Shown one piece after another: positions 11,800 through 23,679 of a stretch of DNA of 64,000 nt. The stretch lies in NCBI GenBank assembly GCA_963682175.1, contig OY821775.1:434001-498000 (forward strand), read 5' to 3'. The translations under genes and the position numbers were made by a program. The stretch comes from Triglochin maritima. Its lineage: Eukaryota > Streptophyta > Magnoliopsida > Alismatales > Juncaginaceae. The notes beneath the pieces were generated by a model. It had not been told where the DNA came from, made no database searches, and saw nothing but the letters and a program-made list of their open reading frames with translations. Each line of letters opens with the position of its first letter. The stretch's first letter is position 1.

Positions 11800-12121
11800 T
11801 TAAATCATTTGAGACTTTGATTAGATGCATGTATATGTGTTTTTAAAAAAGTTCACCTTTAATTTCATTCTAAATCAAGACCATGCACATAATGAATGTG
11901 TTTTTGTTTGGTTTCTTTTTGAATGTGGAGCTACTTCCTTTCTGCTATTTTATCAAATAATCTTGTGGAGTGGAAACAAATTAAGTTCATATTGCATTTT
12001 GATATATCCCAATAATATTTGCTTTGAAAGTTTACGATGCTCTTGTTGAAACAAAAGGACATATTTTAATTATTATTTTCTGATTAACATGTAAAATTAT
12101 ATAATATATAATTAAAATACA

Positions 12122-12193
<72 letters not shown>

Positions 12194-13560
12194 TTAGAAT
12201 CTGTTGCCCCCAAAGATTAGGCTAATATTACCATTTACCATGACCTTGTAAGTGGAACAAGTAATTACGGGTCTAATTTTCTTGTGAGGCCAATTATTTT
12301 GGGCTTAAGGTCCGAATTTGTTTAGGGCCAATATTCTGGGTAATTCCTGAACCCAATCCAATAATGAGGGCCCATTTTTTACTGGGTAATTTCGGTGCCC
12401 AATATTTATTAGATAACTGGGTTGGGCTTCAAATCCAAATTTTCCTTGTCATTCCAATTTTACGAGACTTGAGCCCAAGAAGCCCACTAGCTAATTCTTT
12501 TGTCTCAATAAGGTTTATAAAGTAATTATTAAAACATATTTCTCATCAATTGTAATGAAAAGTCTCTATATCAATATTAGAGGGGTATGTTTTTTAGACA
12601 TTGTATATTGTTGGAACTATAGTTTATCTTGTATTTGAGTTTAATTACTCCAACATAGCTAGCCTTATATTTCCATTCATCTTGTTTGAAGTTTGTAAAA
12701 TATTAATGAGGAATAAAATGTTGAATAGAAATCCAATTTGGTGAGTGATGAGCGGCATGTTTGTGGTTTTTTAGAGTCCTTTCCCGCAATCCCAAAACTT
12801 TCTTCAAAACCAAGTCGCCACCGCAATATAATATCATTATTAGGTTACCATATTCTCATTAAACTTAGACTAGCCAACAACCAGTACGAATAACTATACT
12901 TTTCAAATTTCTACATCTTAACATTGTTTAATCTAGGTTTTGTCACTATCCTCTTATGGCATAATCTCATATGATATAGGTCTTGAACAAAATGTTCTTG
13001 AATTAAAGCAGTAGCTAATTAACTTCTTTTTTTTTAAATTTGTTCTTCACCTAGAGATCAACATTATTTATGACACACCAACTATAGTACAAGAACAATA
13101 ATTGCCCAATAAACTTCCAATGATTTTTTTTTCCACACAATTGCTAAATGCTCTCAAAGAACAATGAGACTTCAGTAACCAAACATTTTTATTTGTTTGT
13201 TTTGGCTTCTACAAGTACATACCCTTACATTTTTACCTTCAATTTTTTTTTTTGCGTATGTCATGTTATTTTATTTTGCTAGAGTGTAAATTTAAAAGTA
13301 GATGTTAATAAATGTGGATGTAAAATTATGGAAAGAAGATTAAAGGTAGAAAGACCAAGATGGGCAAGCATAGTGTTGCATGTTGTACGTACATGGCCCA
13401 AGATGGTCAAAACACACTTACTCTTCTTTCCAATTTGTTTATGTTTTATCCGGAATAGAAACCCATACATTCCCCTTCTTCAAATCTCCAAATGCCCTTC
13501 TTGGAAGTAGGGCTTAGTGGGTTTCTTCACTTCCCACTCTCCCACCAATAAACCCTAAAA
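11800..13560. other. Intergenic DNA
   Basis: No gene recognised. It contains an (AT)n tract at about 12124-12189. The stretch 12240-12490 is rich in GGGCTT/AAGCCC words, but I could not assign it to any element. Confidence 0.5.
12124..12189. repeat. (AT)n microsatellite
   Basis: Uninterrupted TA dinucleotides for about 65 bp. Confidence 0.95.
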
Positions 13561-14500
13561 AATTCCATCACCCTACTTTATATACCAAACCTACTACCAT
13601 GCCCACTTCAACATCTTGTGCTACCAAGTTGAATTGCATGATTAATTATTAAATTTCTTGAGTGCCCAATTCACATCTCCCTCTTCTTCATCATGGAAGC
13701 TTCATTGTTTGATGATTCTAGTGGTGTAGATCACAAGACTAGAGCATGACTGACTAAGAAGAAGAAGAAGAAGAAGTAAAAAAAAAAAGTGATGGAGGCT
13801 TTGCAGTGGCTCTCTCTTGTGTTCTCGTGTGGTGTTGAAGAAATAAGAGAGTGAGATTGCATTGCTTGGGGGAATTGAGGTCTCGTGGTCCGAATTATTA
13901 TTAATCTAGGTATTCTGTATTTTCTCTCCATAAAGTTCTTTTTTTGTACCTGTTTTTTGGTTAATTTTGACGATCCTTCTTCTTTTCCCACTTAAAAGTT
14001 AAAACCAATAAATGGTTCCCTTTTCTTTCTATTGTGGTGTAGTGTATGTGTGATGAGCTTTTGTATGAGTTGGAAGAATTAGTTATGGAGAAAAATGCAT
14101 CATATTTTATAGGTTGATCTATATGATTGTGATTATTAAATTTTGAACAAAGCATTTCTTTGCTTTGTGTTTGTGTGTCTTTTGTAATCTTGTTAGGAAT
14201 GACACACTCGTTGGAGCAGAGATATGTGTATGTTATTTATTTCCTCACTATTTTTGTCTCTATTTGATGGGTGGTTGCATTTTTTATTTTTAGTATGCAT
14301 CTTGTTGGACTGGTGTGAGAAGCATATAAAAAAAGATGTTGCTTATATTCATCTCAACGTTGGGATGCCCAGAAAGAATCATTTCAAATTTATCTTTCCA
14401 TCTGGGCGCATAAACGACAAACAATGTCAGGGAAATCTTACATTCAGCATTTTTGCTTCAAAAATCTTCGTCAAATAAGTTTTCCAACATTACTTCATAA
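13561..14500. other. Unassigned region, possible short transcript
   Basis: TTTATATACC near 13577 could be a TATA box. An 18-codon frame begins at the ATG at 13694, and a GAA tract follows (about 13757-13776). Short open frames near 14224-14478 resemble nothing I know. I found none of the common conserved plant microRNAs here. Function unknown. Confidence 0.3.
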
Positions 14501-16000
14501 AATAAAAGAAAAATTACTTGAGTGTCACTCACAACCTACGAAATTATATTTATGTCATGTGAAAAAACTATTTGAACTAATGTTATAGGAAAACTTTGAA
14601 GACTACTTTATTGTCATTAACAACACAGCCAATACCATTCCGGAGGTTGTACCCCATTACCGTGAGATATGTGGCACCACCTCATTGGACGTCATCATAT
14701 CAGTTAGGGCTTTTGTATATAATGCAATTACTTAAGCTAAATGTATTTAATTAGCGAGTAATCGTTAATTAAGCCTAACTAACATCTTCGAATAAACATT
14801 ATTCTCATCAACCCCTTTCGTCGCTTTAACCCCCAAATTAGTTAGGATTTCATCTGCCCTCTCATCTCGTCGATGTCTCTTCCCTAGGTTTCGCGGAATT
14901 TGGGGAAAATATGATCTCTCTGACTGATAAAACGTCGACGACATCCAACTGGAGTGATTGATGTTTGTTATTTAATATTGCATTTCATTTGTCTTTTTGG
15001 ATGGTTTGGGACAATTTGGTGATATTCTTGCTTAATTTCATAGAGGAGCAAAGCTAGAGAATTATGTTCACCCCTATTATATGTTTAAGAATTACAAAAA
15101 AAACATACTCAGAGGTTATTAGTCATATGTGTGATATAGCAATATGTGGGTTAGTGACATGCCTGGATTTACTGTGAAAACCATTGATGTTATGAGACCA
15201 CCAAGAAGACTTAAAAAGAATATATTCAAAGGTCCTGAAGAGAACTTCAGCACAAAGGGAAAACATATGTGTAAAACATATGTGGCAACCTAGGGTGTCA
15301 AGCAAGAACCTTCTCTGGTACAGCCACATCCAATGCTAGGTAAGGAGTATGTATTTATGTTGGTTTTTAGAATATTTCATTTGGTATGTGATTTTTTTGA
15401 ATCTAGCTAGTGCATTGCAGTGTGAATGGCCAAGAAAAGAAGAAACAACCAACCAGGAAAGGGAAGGAGAAGATGGAGAATGAGGAAGATCCAGTTCAGG
15501 TAACAAAAGAAGTGGATATGGGAGAGGACCCTCGTTCTGCTAAACGAGTGGACGTTGCTGCATTTGGTCAAGTGGCTAGCCATTCAACACAACCAGCAGT
15601 GTATGACTTAACCCCACCCACAAAAGAGGAAATGACACAACAGTTTGGGAGGACATGTTAGAGATAATGCAGTAGGGAAGAAGCGACAGAAGAAATATAT
15701 CATGCATACCTTTTTTACTTGAAGGAGTTATTTAACGTGGTTGTAGGCTTGTAGTATATATAATTCACTTTAGTTTGGCAAGTACTTTTTTTGTCTATGT
15801 TGTTGTAAGGTCTAGTGCAGTTGTTGCACTTTGCTTTAATGTATTGTAATTCAACTTTATGTTGGAATTTAATGTTTTAATGTCCTGAAGTTGGTTTTTT
15901 TTGTAACAATTCGTAGTACATGTTCATGCTTTGTTGGTTGTTTTCAGTTTGTGTTCATGCTTTGTTGTAAGTATTACTCTTCTTGTGTCACTTCTCATGT
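14500..16000 (+). mobile_element. Remnant of a third Mutator-like element (MULE-C)
   Basis: The left part begins with TTACTTGAGTGTCAC, similar to the inverted sequence near 51320 (GCTTGGGTGTCAC). The right part contains a transposase C-terminus (15040-15661). The 5' leader-like DNA runs almost straight into that C-terminal region, so most of the transposase is deleted. No clean termini or target duplication were found, so the borders are approximate. Confidence 0.5.
15040..15661 (+). pseudogene. C-terminal fragment of a MURA-type transposase
   Basis: Pieces in shifting frames resemble the tail of Mutator transposases after the SWIM finger: a YVHPYY-like segment, then DMPGFTVK, then a basic RPPRRLKK stretch in the position of the usual PGRPKK, then a degenerate zinc-knuckle region. 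The tail 15410-15661 is an open, charged Lys/Glu-rich stretch. Stops and frame changes show that it is dead. The assignment rests on remembered family layout, not on an alignment. Confidence 0.5.
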
Positions 16001-16208
16001 ACATGTATTTTGTGTTTGTGCTCAAGTGCTTCAATGATGCATTTTCAAAAGCCATAAGCATACTTATCCAATCTATGGCATACTACTTCATTCATTCTAT
16101 CAAAAACAAGCAAACATAATAGAACAAACGTACATAACCAATCTATAATAACTTTTCAAACCAACATAAAACACATACAAGATAAGCATTCCAACATACA
16201 TCCTCAGG
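15970..16208 (+). repeat. Direct repeat, left copy, flanking the proteasome fragment
   Basis: About 235 bp, nearly identical to 17182-17418 in the same orientation. Both copies end at ACATCCTCAGGTA. A third partial copy of about 40 bp lies near 16405-16443. Confidence 0.85.
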
Positions 16209-16591
16209 TATTTGGCATTCCAACTTACGTCAAGATATTTAATTAACTCCTAACACAACCAAATTGGTAGAACAATCCATTGTCTAACATCGAATTGGTT
16301 GAATTGTATTCTTCAACTCACATAAAAACTCACAATCTTTTTTAGCCATAAAATAAAATCACTCAACCATCTCATCAAACACATTCGTTTTTTTTTACTT
16401 TATAATAGAACAAACGTACATAACCAATCCATAATAACTTTTCAAAACCTCCTGACTGTTAAGACATCCACAATAATCCCCGTTTGTGGCATTTAGTTGG
16501 CAGTTGGAATGTTGCTTCATGGTTATCTTTTACTATATTTAACTCAAGCTTGATAACTCTTACATGACAGTTACCATGCTTTTGCTGCAAG

Positions 16592-16965
16592 TTTGCACCC
16601 AGATGTCATGGAAAAGGCCATATGGTGTTGGTCTGCTGGTTGCATCTTAGATGAGTTGGGTGCTCACCTCTATTACAACTGCCCCAACGGTAACTATATT
16701 GAATACCAGACATTTGCAATTGGATCTCACTCACAGGTTGCACAGGTTCGAGGGTTATGATGAATACTCAGGTGAACAATTAATAAAAGATGTCATCTTT
16801 GCCATCAAGGAGACCTTGCAGGGTGAGAAGCTCAGCAGCAGCATCTGCACAGTTGTCGTTGTTGGCGTCGGTGAGCCCTTTCACCAAATAAAGAAAAGGA
16901 CAATTCAAGATATGATTGACAATATGGAGGTTAGAGTGGAAGTGGCTGGTGAAGAGGATATCATT
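16592..16965 (+). pseudogene. Fragment of 20S proteasome subunit alpha type-1 (PAF)
   Basis: Read across frames, this matches the C-terminal half of plant proteasome alpha-1: [13 protein letters not shown], then [16 protein letters not shown], then [13 protein letters not shown] continuous open stretch includes EQLIKDVIFAIKETLQGEKL and SICTVVVVGVGEPFH. In the intact protein these are the core beta-sandwich strands and the helix before the acidic tail. A stop and frameshifts lie in the first third. Introns are absent across the piece, which suggests capture through RNA or loss of introns. It lies between two direct repeats of about 235 bp (15970-16208 and 17182-17418), so it is probably transposon-borne and not a functional gene. 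Confidence 0.75.
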
Positions 16966-17181
16966 TGTTAGTGTCAAGGTTAGACGTGTTTGCTGATCTT
17001 CGTCTGTGTGTTCATTGCTGCATCTAAAAAGCTATTTCTCTTGTTTTCAAGTGTCATTTATGAATACGAGAATTCTCCTTGTTGGGTCAAATTTGACGTT
17101 GAAACCAAACATACCACAACACTAACTTATCCTATAAATTGATGTTGAAGATCTTATTTTTAATTACGAAGAAAATTCATA

Positions 17182-17418
17182 TTTACTCCTCATGTGTCAC
17201 TTCTCATGTACATGTAGTTTGTGTTCGTGCTCAAGTGCTTCAATGATGCACTTTCATAATCCATAAGCTTACTTATGCAATCTATGGCATACTACTTCAT
17301 TCATTCTATCAAAAACAAGCAAAATTAATAGAACAAACGTACATAACCAATCTATAATAACTTTTCAAACCAACATAAAAGACATACAAGATAAGCATTC
17401 CAACATACATCCTCAGGT
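17182..17418 (+). repeat. Direct repeat, right copy, flanking the proteasome fragment
   Basis: Pairs with 15970-16208. The two copies differ at scattered positions, so the duplication is not very recent. Confidence 0.85.
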
Positions 17419-18404
17419 ACAGATCCAAATAGGAGGTGGTTGTGGAATGAGTCCATAACCGAACGGAGGCGGCATGAGTGGGTTGACCGGGTCAAGACCC
17501 AGTAATGCATGCTTCTCCAACATGTGCATTCGGTTTTGGGGAAAACCCGAATCATCCAACATGTTCCCCACGTTCTGGTCAAGAATGACCAAGTTCATAA
17601 CCGTATGGTTCGGTTATGGCCCCATGCGTTATAAATAGAAGGCACTAGAGAGTGATCTTAGTGGAGAGAGTGGGCATTCGGTTTTGCCTCACTCCTCCCC
17701 AATCGAAGGAGAGTTAGAGGTGATAGTGGGGATCATGGATCCCAACGTGTACATGTAGTGGGAGGCTCGTAACATGTATAAAAAGGGTGCACCTCCAACC
17801 TGTGGAAATGACGTCACCATTAGGATAGGGTTTCTATTGGTCCTTGTGTTTGTTTCCTTCCTTCCTCCACCCATTTAGTGATTGTAATTCTATTGTTTAT
17901 GTGAATAAAAGAGTTCAATTCCGTCAACGTTGTTATTGTGTGCGTTTTCGTTTGTGCTTGTTTACTCTACGGGAAACCGATGGAGTTTTACGGTTGTGTT
18001 GGTGTTTTCGGTCTTTCCTTGCGGAGTTGCGGGGATAGAGCATTTGGCCGGGCCAAAGTTCGAAAAGGTCAAAATTTGAGAGTCTCTAAATGACTCCTAA
18101 CACGATCGGTGACAACAACCATGTAATGGCCACGGAGGAAAAGAAAAGAAATATCAATCAAGGCGTTAGATTCTTGATGGGCATAACTCTCGTGAAGATC
18201 TACCTTCTGTTTTTTGGTGTCACGAAAGGGTTCATAATCGATAAGTTACGACGTGATTCGAGTAATAAAATGACCATAATTTTCTCAATTTGCAATCTTT
18301 CATACACCAAATGGGTTCTCGAGAAGATGAGTAATTACACTCCAAAAAGACAGTATTCTCAAATATAACCTACTAATCTTAATCTTGAATTAGTCGGGAA
18401 AAGA
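17419..18404. other. Unassigned repeat-like DNA, possible LTR fragment
   Basis: A TATA-like TTATAAATAG (near 17629) and an AATAAAA signal (near 17903) lie about 270 bp apart in the plus direction, as in an LTR. I found no matching second LTR, primer-binding site or coding domain, so this remains a guess. Confidence 0.3.
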
Positions 18405-18510
18405 GCTCGAGATAAGTTTTACTTTTCAATGTTTTTTTGGTGGGAAATAGTGGTTATTTTGCATTTCGGTCGAATAAATGTTTGAGATTCTACAAACATG
18501 GCCGCTCAAA
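18405..18510 (+). repeat. Copy of the DNA upstream of the ERA-like exon 1
   Basis: This stretch resembles 24430-24720 without the insert at about 24490-24625. Shared parts include GAGATAAGTTTT, GTTTTTTTGG, and AAATGTTTGAGATTC followed by TACAAACATG. It is a duplicated piece of the ERA-like gene's 5' flank. Confidence 0.7.
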
Positions 18511-18752
18511 TCATCACCGTGATGGGATCTCATTTCTGTACTGCAAAAATATTCTCTCTTACAATTTCAGGTATGAAGAATCTCTCAGGGTGCTCGCTTG
18601 CAATATTTTCTCAGCTCAAGCAACAAAGGTTGGCAGATCAATGTCATATGACAGAGCCACCCGGAAGGAAAAGTCAAGACGTCTTTGGGGTGTCAACAAC
18701 ATGGAGCACTGACAATATGGTTGATAGGGAAAAAAATATGGTACCCAACAAC

Positions 18753-18763
18753 AATATCACAGG
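18753..18763. repeat. Left target-site duplication of the SINE
   Basis: AATATCACAGG, repeated exactly at 18966-18976. Confidence 0.85.
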
Positions 18764-18965
18764 TCTCGGGTGCAACCGAGTTGATTGGGTGTGTACGTTC
18801 ACAGTCCTTAGATCGTAAGATCGAATCTCAGTAATGCACTTTATTTAATGTTAATGCGTTCCGGTGAAAATGGTGTTAGATCACTCCCTGTTTGGAGCCA
18901 CAACCCGTCTGTCCTAAGTGAGGGTGAGTGTCAGGAAATTCTAGGTCATCAAAAAATAAAATAAA
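18764..18965 (+). mobile_element. tRNA-derived SINE, 202 bp
   Basis: An exact 11-bp duplication (AATATCACAGG at 18753-18763 and 18966-18976) brackets the element. Near the 5' end is a tRNA-like head with a box-B-like AGATCGAATCTC and a plausible box A around GTGCAACCGAGTTGATTGG. The 3' end is A-rich (AAAAAATAAAATAAAA). There is no coding capacity. The unbroken duplication suggests a fairly recent insertion next to the ERA-like fragment. Confidence 0.85.
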
Positions 18966-18976
18966 AATATCACAGG
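18966..18976. repeat. Right target-site duplication of the SINE
   Basis: AATATCACAGG, identical to 18753-18763. Confidence 0.85.
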
Positions 18977-18989
18977 ATTTATTCAAAAC

Positions 18990-19490
18990 ATGCAATTCTA
19001 CACAGGGCCTGCCCTGTGGTAATAAGTAGGGTTGAGGGGCAGTTTCGAAAGTACCCATTCCTTGATATCATCCACGCCTTGCCCATATTTAGCACTAACA
19101 GGTATTACCTCATCGACATTGGTAATTTTTTCATTACACTTCAAGACATGCAATTACTCAAAGTTCAGCTAACCTCCAGCTTCTTAGCAATTTCTCCTGG
19201 TTTAATAAGGTCTTTTTTGTTCAGGACGAGTAATATGGGAACCTTATTTGTAATGGTTCCCAATTCCCATGCCTTGTTCAAGAATCTCATCGATCTGAAA
19301 TTGAAAAGAAAACCGATTTCATAGATGATATATATATAATATACATGGTAATATTCTGATTTGAATAAGCTTCTTTTAGGGAATGTACCTTTAATTTGAG
19401 ACATTTTGCATGCATCAACTACCACCAATGCACACTCCGGATTAATATTGGCAATATACACACGTTTAAGCACAAGATGCATTCAATTAT
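18990..19490 (-). pseudogene. Middle part of a chloroplast ERA-like GTPase gene
   Basis: On the minus strand, exon-like pieces encode INPECALVVVDACK (about 19490-19393). After an intron with GT and AG ends comes IDEILEQGMG, then ILLVLNKKDLIKPGEIAKKL (G4 motif NKKD), then, after a short intron-like gap, NVDEVIPVSAKYGQGVDDIK and EWVLSKLP (G5 region SAK). These follow the order of the plant chloroplast ERA GTPase, an Era/Obg-type protein thought to act in plastid 16S rRNA/30S maturation. Frame slips near 19250 and 19160 show that it is broken. Retained introns mean it arose from genomic DNA, not a processed transcript. Confidence 0.75.
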
Positions 19491-19497
19491 ATGAGAT

Positions 19498-20268
19498 TGC
19501 ATTCAATTATAAATAACAACTTTCTTAAATTATAACGGAACGTTATATAGATTATGAAATATAAAAAAATTGGTTGCCGACCCGAATGCTTTGATCTCAC
19601 ACAAACTCTAATAACTAAACTGGTTACATCATTCAACAATAAAACTTGTATTCCCTACAAGTACAAAATATGTTTTAATTCTTCAGAAACTTGACTGCAA
19701 AGCCAACAGCTTCCTCTTGTCTTCTCTTTCCTATCACATTCCTCATCCTCAGCAAGGACTAAAAAATACTAATATTAAACAATAACCCGCTCGCAAAAAT
19801 TGCTAATCACTTGCATATCCTAAGACGCAAGAACTTCAAAATGATGGAAACTAATACGAACCAAGTTCATGCGAATAAGTCACTTCTTTTATGTGACCAT
19901 AGATCCAAATGGATAACTTGATGGTATTATACATATATCGAAGAGAATGGAACAAAAACAAAAACAGAATTTGATGGTTTGATGTAGTAGATAAGGGAGC
20001 AGAAACAAAACTGTGGAAATGGAATGGTGCAAAACCATTGGAAGGTATTTATCTATAATTAGGACGTTCATTATTGTGGATATCGAATTCAAGTTTCTTT
20101 TTTCTTGTGTTTACGTTATAACTGTCGTGTATCTTAACAAACCAAACAATCAATAAAACATTACAACACATAGATGTGTAAACTTATGTACGCTTAGAAC
20201 AAAAACTGGTGTCCTCAAGTTGACTAGTTAACTCAACACATTGTTATAATATTTGGATTTGAATGTTT
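19498..20268. other. Unassigned region with one exon-like stretch
   Basis: On the minus strand about 19765-19690 looks like a terminal exon: a basic open frame ending VGFAVKFLKN and a stop. I cannot name it. The rest is AT-rich with no feature seen. Confidence 0.3.
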
Positions 20269-20269
20269 C

Positions 20270-20342
20270 AGAAGGGCTTCGTCCTTCCGCCAGTTCGATT
20301 TCACCCTCACCTCTATCTGCTCAGTCAATTATATAACCACAT
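20270..20342 (-). pseudogene. C-terminal fragment of an ERA-like GTPase
   Basis: The minus strand encodes EVRVKSNWRKDEALLKH, which fits the C-terminal KH-domain end of plant ERA GTPases (KVKxNWRxDExLLKHYGYGG). It then runs into unrelated sequence. It lies upstream, in transcript sense, of the middle fragment (18990-19490), so the order is wrong for one gene. At least two broken copies must be present. Confidence 0.6.
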
Positions 20343-20774
20343 GTTCAATGGGCGTGCGTGACTGGAGAGCTGGAGAGAGAGAGAGAGAGTGAAAGAGTGT
20401 CTCGAGGAATATTTTCTTTTGGCAATTGTCAGTAACCTTACCATCCTGCAATTATCAGAATCCAATACATAATCTTCACAATACCAAATCTAATGTAAAA
20501 TACAAAAGCAATTATGACAATCTATCAGAGTCTATTTTCTTGTGGAATATACGAACAGATAAACGCAATATGCAAATTAAGTTATGAATTGTAATTACAC
20601 CAATAAATATATAGTTACGTTTTTTATGAAAGGTTATGCATATGTGTACATATTATTTAATTGCATCACAAACAATTACTCCGTAATATTCACATTCGAT
20701 GCTGATACGTCGGATGACTTAATAGTTATATCCCATTAGAGCTAGTAGTAGTTGGTAAATTATTATTCTCTCCG

Positions 20775-20998
20775 GGGTGAGCATCGGTCAACCTGTACAG
20801 GGGTGAGCATCGGTCAAAACCCAGATGCTCTCTGGAGTCTAGACTGAACACATACCAAACGGTCTGATCCGATCTAAACATCCAAATTGGATGGGATTTT
20901 TAAGAGAAAAAATAAATATTGGACAGAATTCAGACCGGACCAAACTCAAACCGATCCAAAAAACAGGCCCCGACCGAAATTTGAAGAGCTCTAACCAC
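20775..20998. mobile_element. Possible hAT-like MITE relic
   Basis: GGGGTGAGCATCGGTCAA occurs twice within 45 bp, followed by repeated GACC/GGTC-rich DNA. The GGGTGAGCATCGGTC head is typical of a plant hAT-like MITE type, but the matching far end and target duplication were not found. Confidence 0.4.
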
Positions 20999-20999
20999 C

Positions 21000-22338
21000 T
21001 GCATATAAAAGCACTACAACTCTACAAGTAGCGAATTATATGTTACTTGTCGGATGTATGCAAAATAATAATTACACATGCACTTTTTTAAAATTATTTT
21101 AAATTAAATGAACATTAATATTAGTTTAATTAATTTGTGATGCAGTAGTACGGTGGGGACGCAACGAGTCCGGCGAGTGGTGGTTTCCGACGAAGAACGC
21201 AATGATAGCGATTTAAGTAGGACTCGACGGGAGTCGAACAACTTTCAGACTTAAGATCTAACATTATCATCACCGTAGAGTCCTACTTAAACCGCTCATC
21301 GCTGATCTCGCCGTCAAAATGAGTACATCTGAAGAAGATTTCGGAAGATATACAAGATCGGAAAGACCAAGACGAAGTCACGAAAGGAGAAAAAAGAAAG
21401 GATTGCTTTGGAAAATGTGAAGGCTGCAGGGAGAGGCTTTAACGAGTAGGCGAGTAGAGCTGGACCGTCCGATCCAGCGCGATCCAGCTTACTGAAAAGA
21501 ACGGTTGATATGGAAGTCTGGAAGTTTTTCTTGGAGCAGATAAGGATAGCCGTTGGATTTGAATTGAGGGTTGGATTTCGTTGACGAAGTAACAATCCGC
21601 GTGCTCGTGTAGGACGAGATCGGGGCCGTGGATTTTAAATAATCAAGGGCTGGATGTTGAAGGATGGAAGCACAATCCGTGTGCTAAGCAGAGAGGGGAT
21701 GGGAACCGTTGGATTGAAGATTGATTTTCTTTGTGGGTTGCTCCTCTGGATCTGTTGGGGAACGGAGCGCGGGCCTGCTGAATGGGCAGAAGATTGTTGA
21801 AATCTTTAAGAGATTAACAATTGGGTCGGATTTAGGACCGTTACCTTTGACTCGGGGACTCTAATTTAACTTGAAAATAAAGAAACTTGATGAAAAATAA
21901 AAAAATCTTCTAACTTAGTTTGGTAAACGAACCGCTCGAACTCGAAAAAAAATTAAGCTCAACTTGATAGCTCATTCGAATTTTTTATTGATGTATTTAT
22001 AATTATTTTTTATATTTAGCAATAACATAAGATAATACATATAGCTGAAAATTTTGATTCACTCGACTCGATAAAACCTCTAGTCGGATTACTTTATTTG
22101 CTATTCATACCATGTTCGAACTTGAAAGATGCAAGAAAAAATCATTCTCAACTTAATTTACAAGTCAAAGTGGTGTATTGCATTTATAGGTGAAAGATTT
22201 AAAAGATACGATTAAGCTACGTATTATCTTATTTCAAATAGACTAATATATTAAATAAAAACATATCTAACGGTAAAAATGTATTTTTCTAGAATCTAGA
22301 TACAGATTTGGAGATGTTTGGATGTTGGAAAGATAAAA
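21000..22338. other. Unassigned region with an imperfect hairpin
   Basis: Around 21195-21305, TTTAAGTAGGACTC is matched by its inverse GAGTCCTACTTAAA about 60 bp later, giving an imperfect stem flanked by further partial complementarity. No coding match was found in the rest. Confidence 0.45.
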
Positions 22339-22347
22339 ATAAAATTA

Positions 22348-23670
22348 CTGAACTGTCATTCATCGTCGAAAACTACTTAAATCGTCCGTACAAATTATTA
22401 TTTTGCCATTCTATCATTTCTACTCCTATAACGCGACATTTAACCATCCTATCACACATCTCTCTTCATCTTCCTATCATAATAATAAAAAATTTAGAGG
22501 CTAGTAATGAGTCAACGGACACCCCAGTGTACTCGAATCTGGTAAAATATTCAACATATTTTTAATAATAATAAAAAATAACGTGCGTTCGCGGGATCCG
22601 CCCCTCCCATAGGGGCGACGTCTGGCTAAGAAGTCTCCCCCATGCGGGCGTTTTACCCAGACACCCCGCCCATGGGTGAGGCGGTTCCATCGGACGCACT
22701 TTTATATTTTTTATATTTTTTTATTAAAAAGATAATTAATTATAGATTTAGATAATTACTAAATTAATTAATTATTAAATTAATAATTACTATATTCGGA
22801 TTACCGATACCATTCGGTATACCGATACCATTCGGTACACCGAATAGAGATTTCCAAAGAAATTTCGAAACTACTGAGAATAAATATTCCGATGACCGAG
22901 TAGAGGTCAGTAAACCGATCCAATGATTCAGGAAGATCAAAAACTTATTGTCTTAACGATCACGGTGGACCGATGGAAACTCGGTTATCCGCATGGAATA
23001 TGTTCAGTAGACCAAGAAGCAGACGGTCGGTCGTCCGACACCTGACCTTACAACGAGTTTTTGAAAGTGATGAAAATTCAAAAATTACAGATGCAACAAT
23101 TTTAAAATCCAAAAACATCATAACATGTTCGGTAGAACGAGACCCCCAAACGACTTGTCGATGTGGTATTTGTAAGTCGAGAAGTTTTAACATCATGGGA
23201 AATTGGATCTTGAAATTGTTGGATATGGTTTTTTTTATAATCTTAATCACTTGCAAAAAAAATCACTGTAATCCGACCCGTTACCATTGAAAACTTGTAA
23301 AAGAACCTTAAATAATTTGAGATAACACACCGTATAATTTTAAGTTTGTTTTATTTTTAAGATGGGACGTCTTAGCCAGACTCCCCTTAGACAAACGCCT
23401 CCTTCATAGGGGAGGCGTCTGGGTAAAATGCATCCTCCTTGGGGGTGGCGTCTGGTTAAGACGCTCGACTCGATTTTTTTTGCTTATTTTACCGAATTTA
23501 AACGATTTATCAGACATTTTCGTGGTGTTTGTAATGAGAAAATGAGTAAAACGTAGGTAGAAAAATTATTTTAAGAGACGGGACAAAATGAGTATTAAAT
23601 GAATTGTTAAGGATAAAAAATTAATTATTAGGACGATTTAATTAGTTTTCCAACGAATAATAGTAGTCCC
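22348..23670. mobile_element. Non-autonomous MULE-B element (B3), 1.3 kb
   Basis: The 9-bp duplication ATAAAATTA is exact at 22339-22347 and 23671-23679. The inverted ends align with each other (AAAACTACTTAAATCG on the left; its near-inverse on the right) and with the ends of B1 and B2. Inside each end is a GGCGTCT/AGACGCC palindrome array (about 22590-22705 and 23362-23470). The centre has no transposase; it holds TCGGTNNACCGA-type palindromes (22797-23000). It probably depended on an autonomous MULE-B for transposition. Confidence 0.85.
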
Positions 23671-23679
23671 ATAAAATTA

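Noticed and set aside
13328..13510. 60-codon open frame
   Set aside because: No start context, family match or codon signal; overlapped by an equally long frame on the other strand.
19690..19765. Terminal exon of a named gene on the minus strand
   Set aside because: The frame ends plausibly (VGFAVKFLKN then stop), but I could not connect it to any family, so it is only noted in the region entry.
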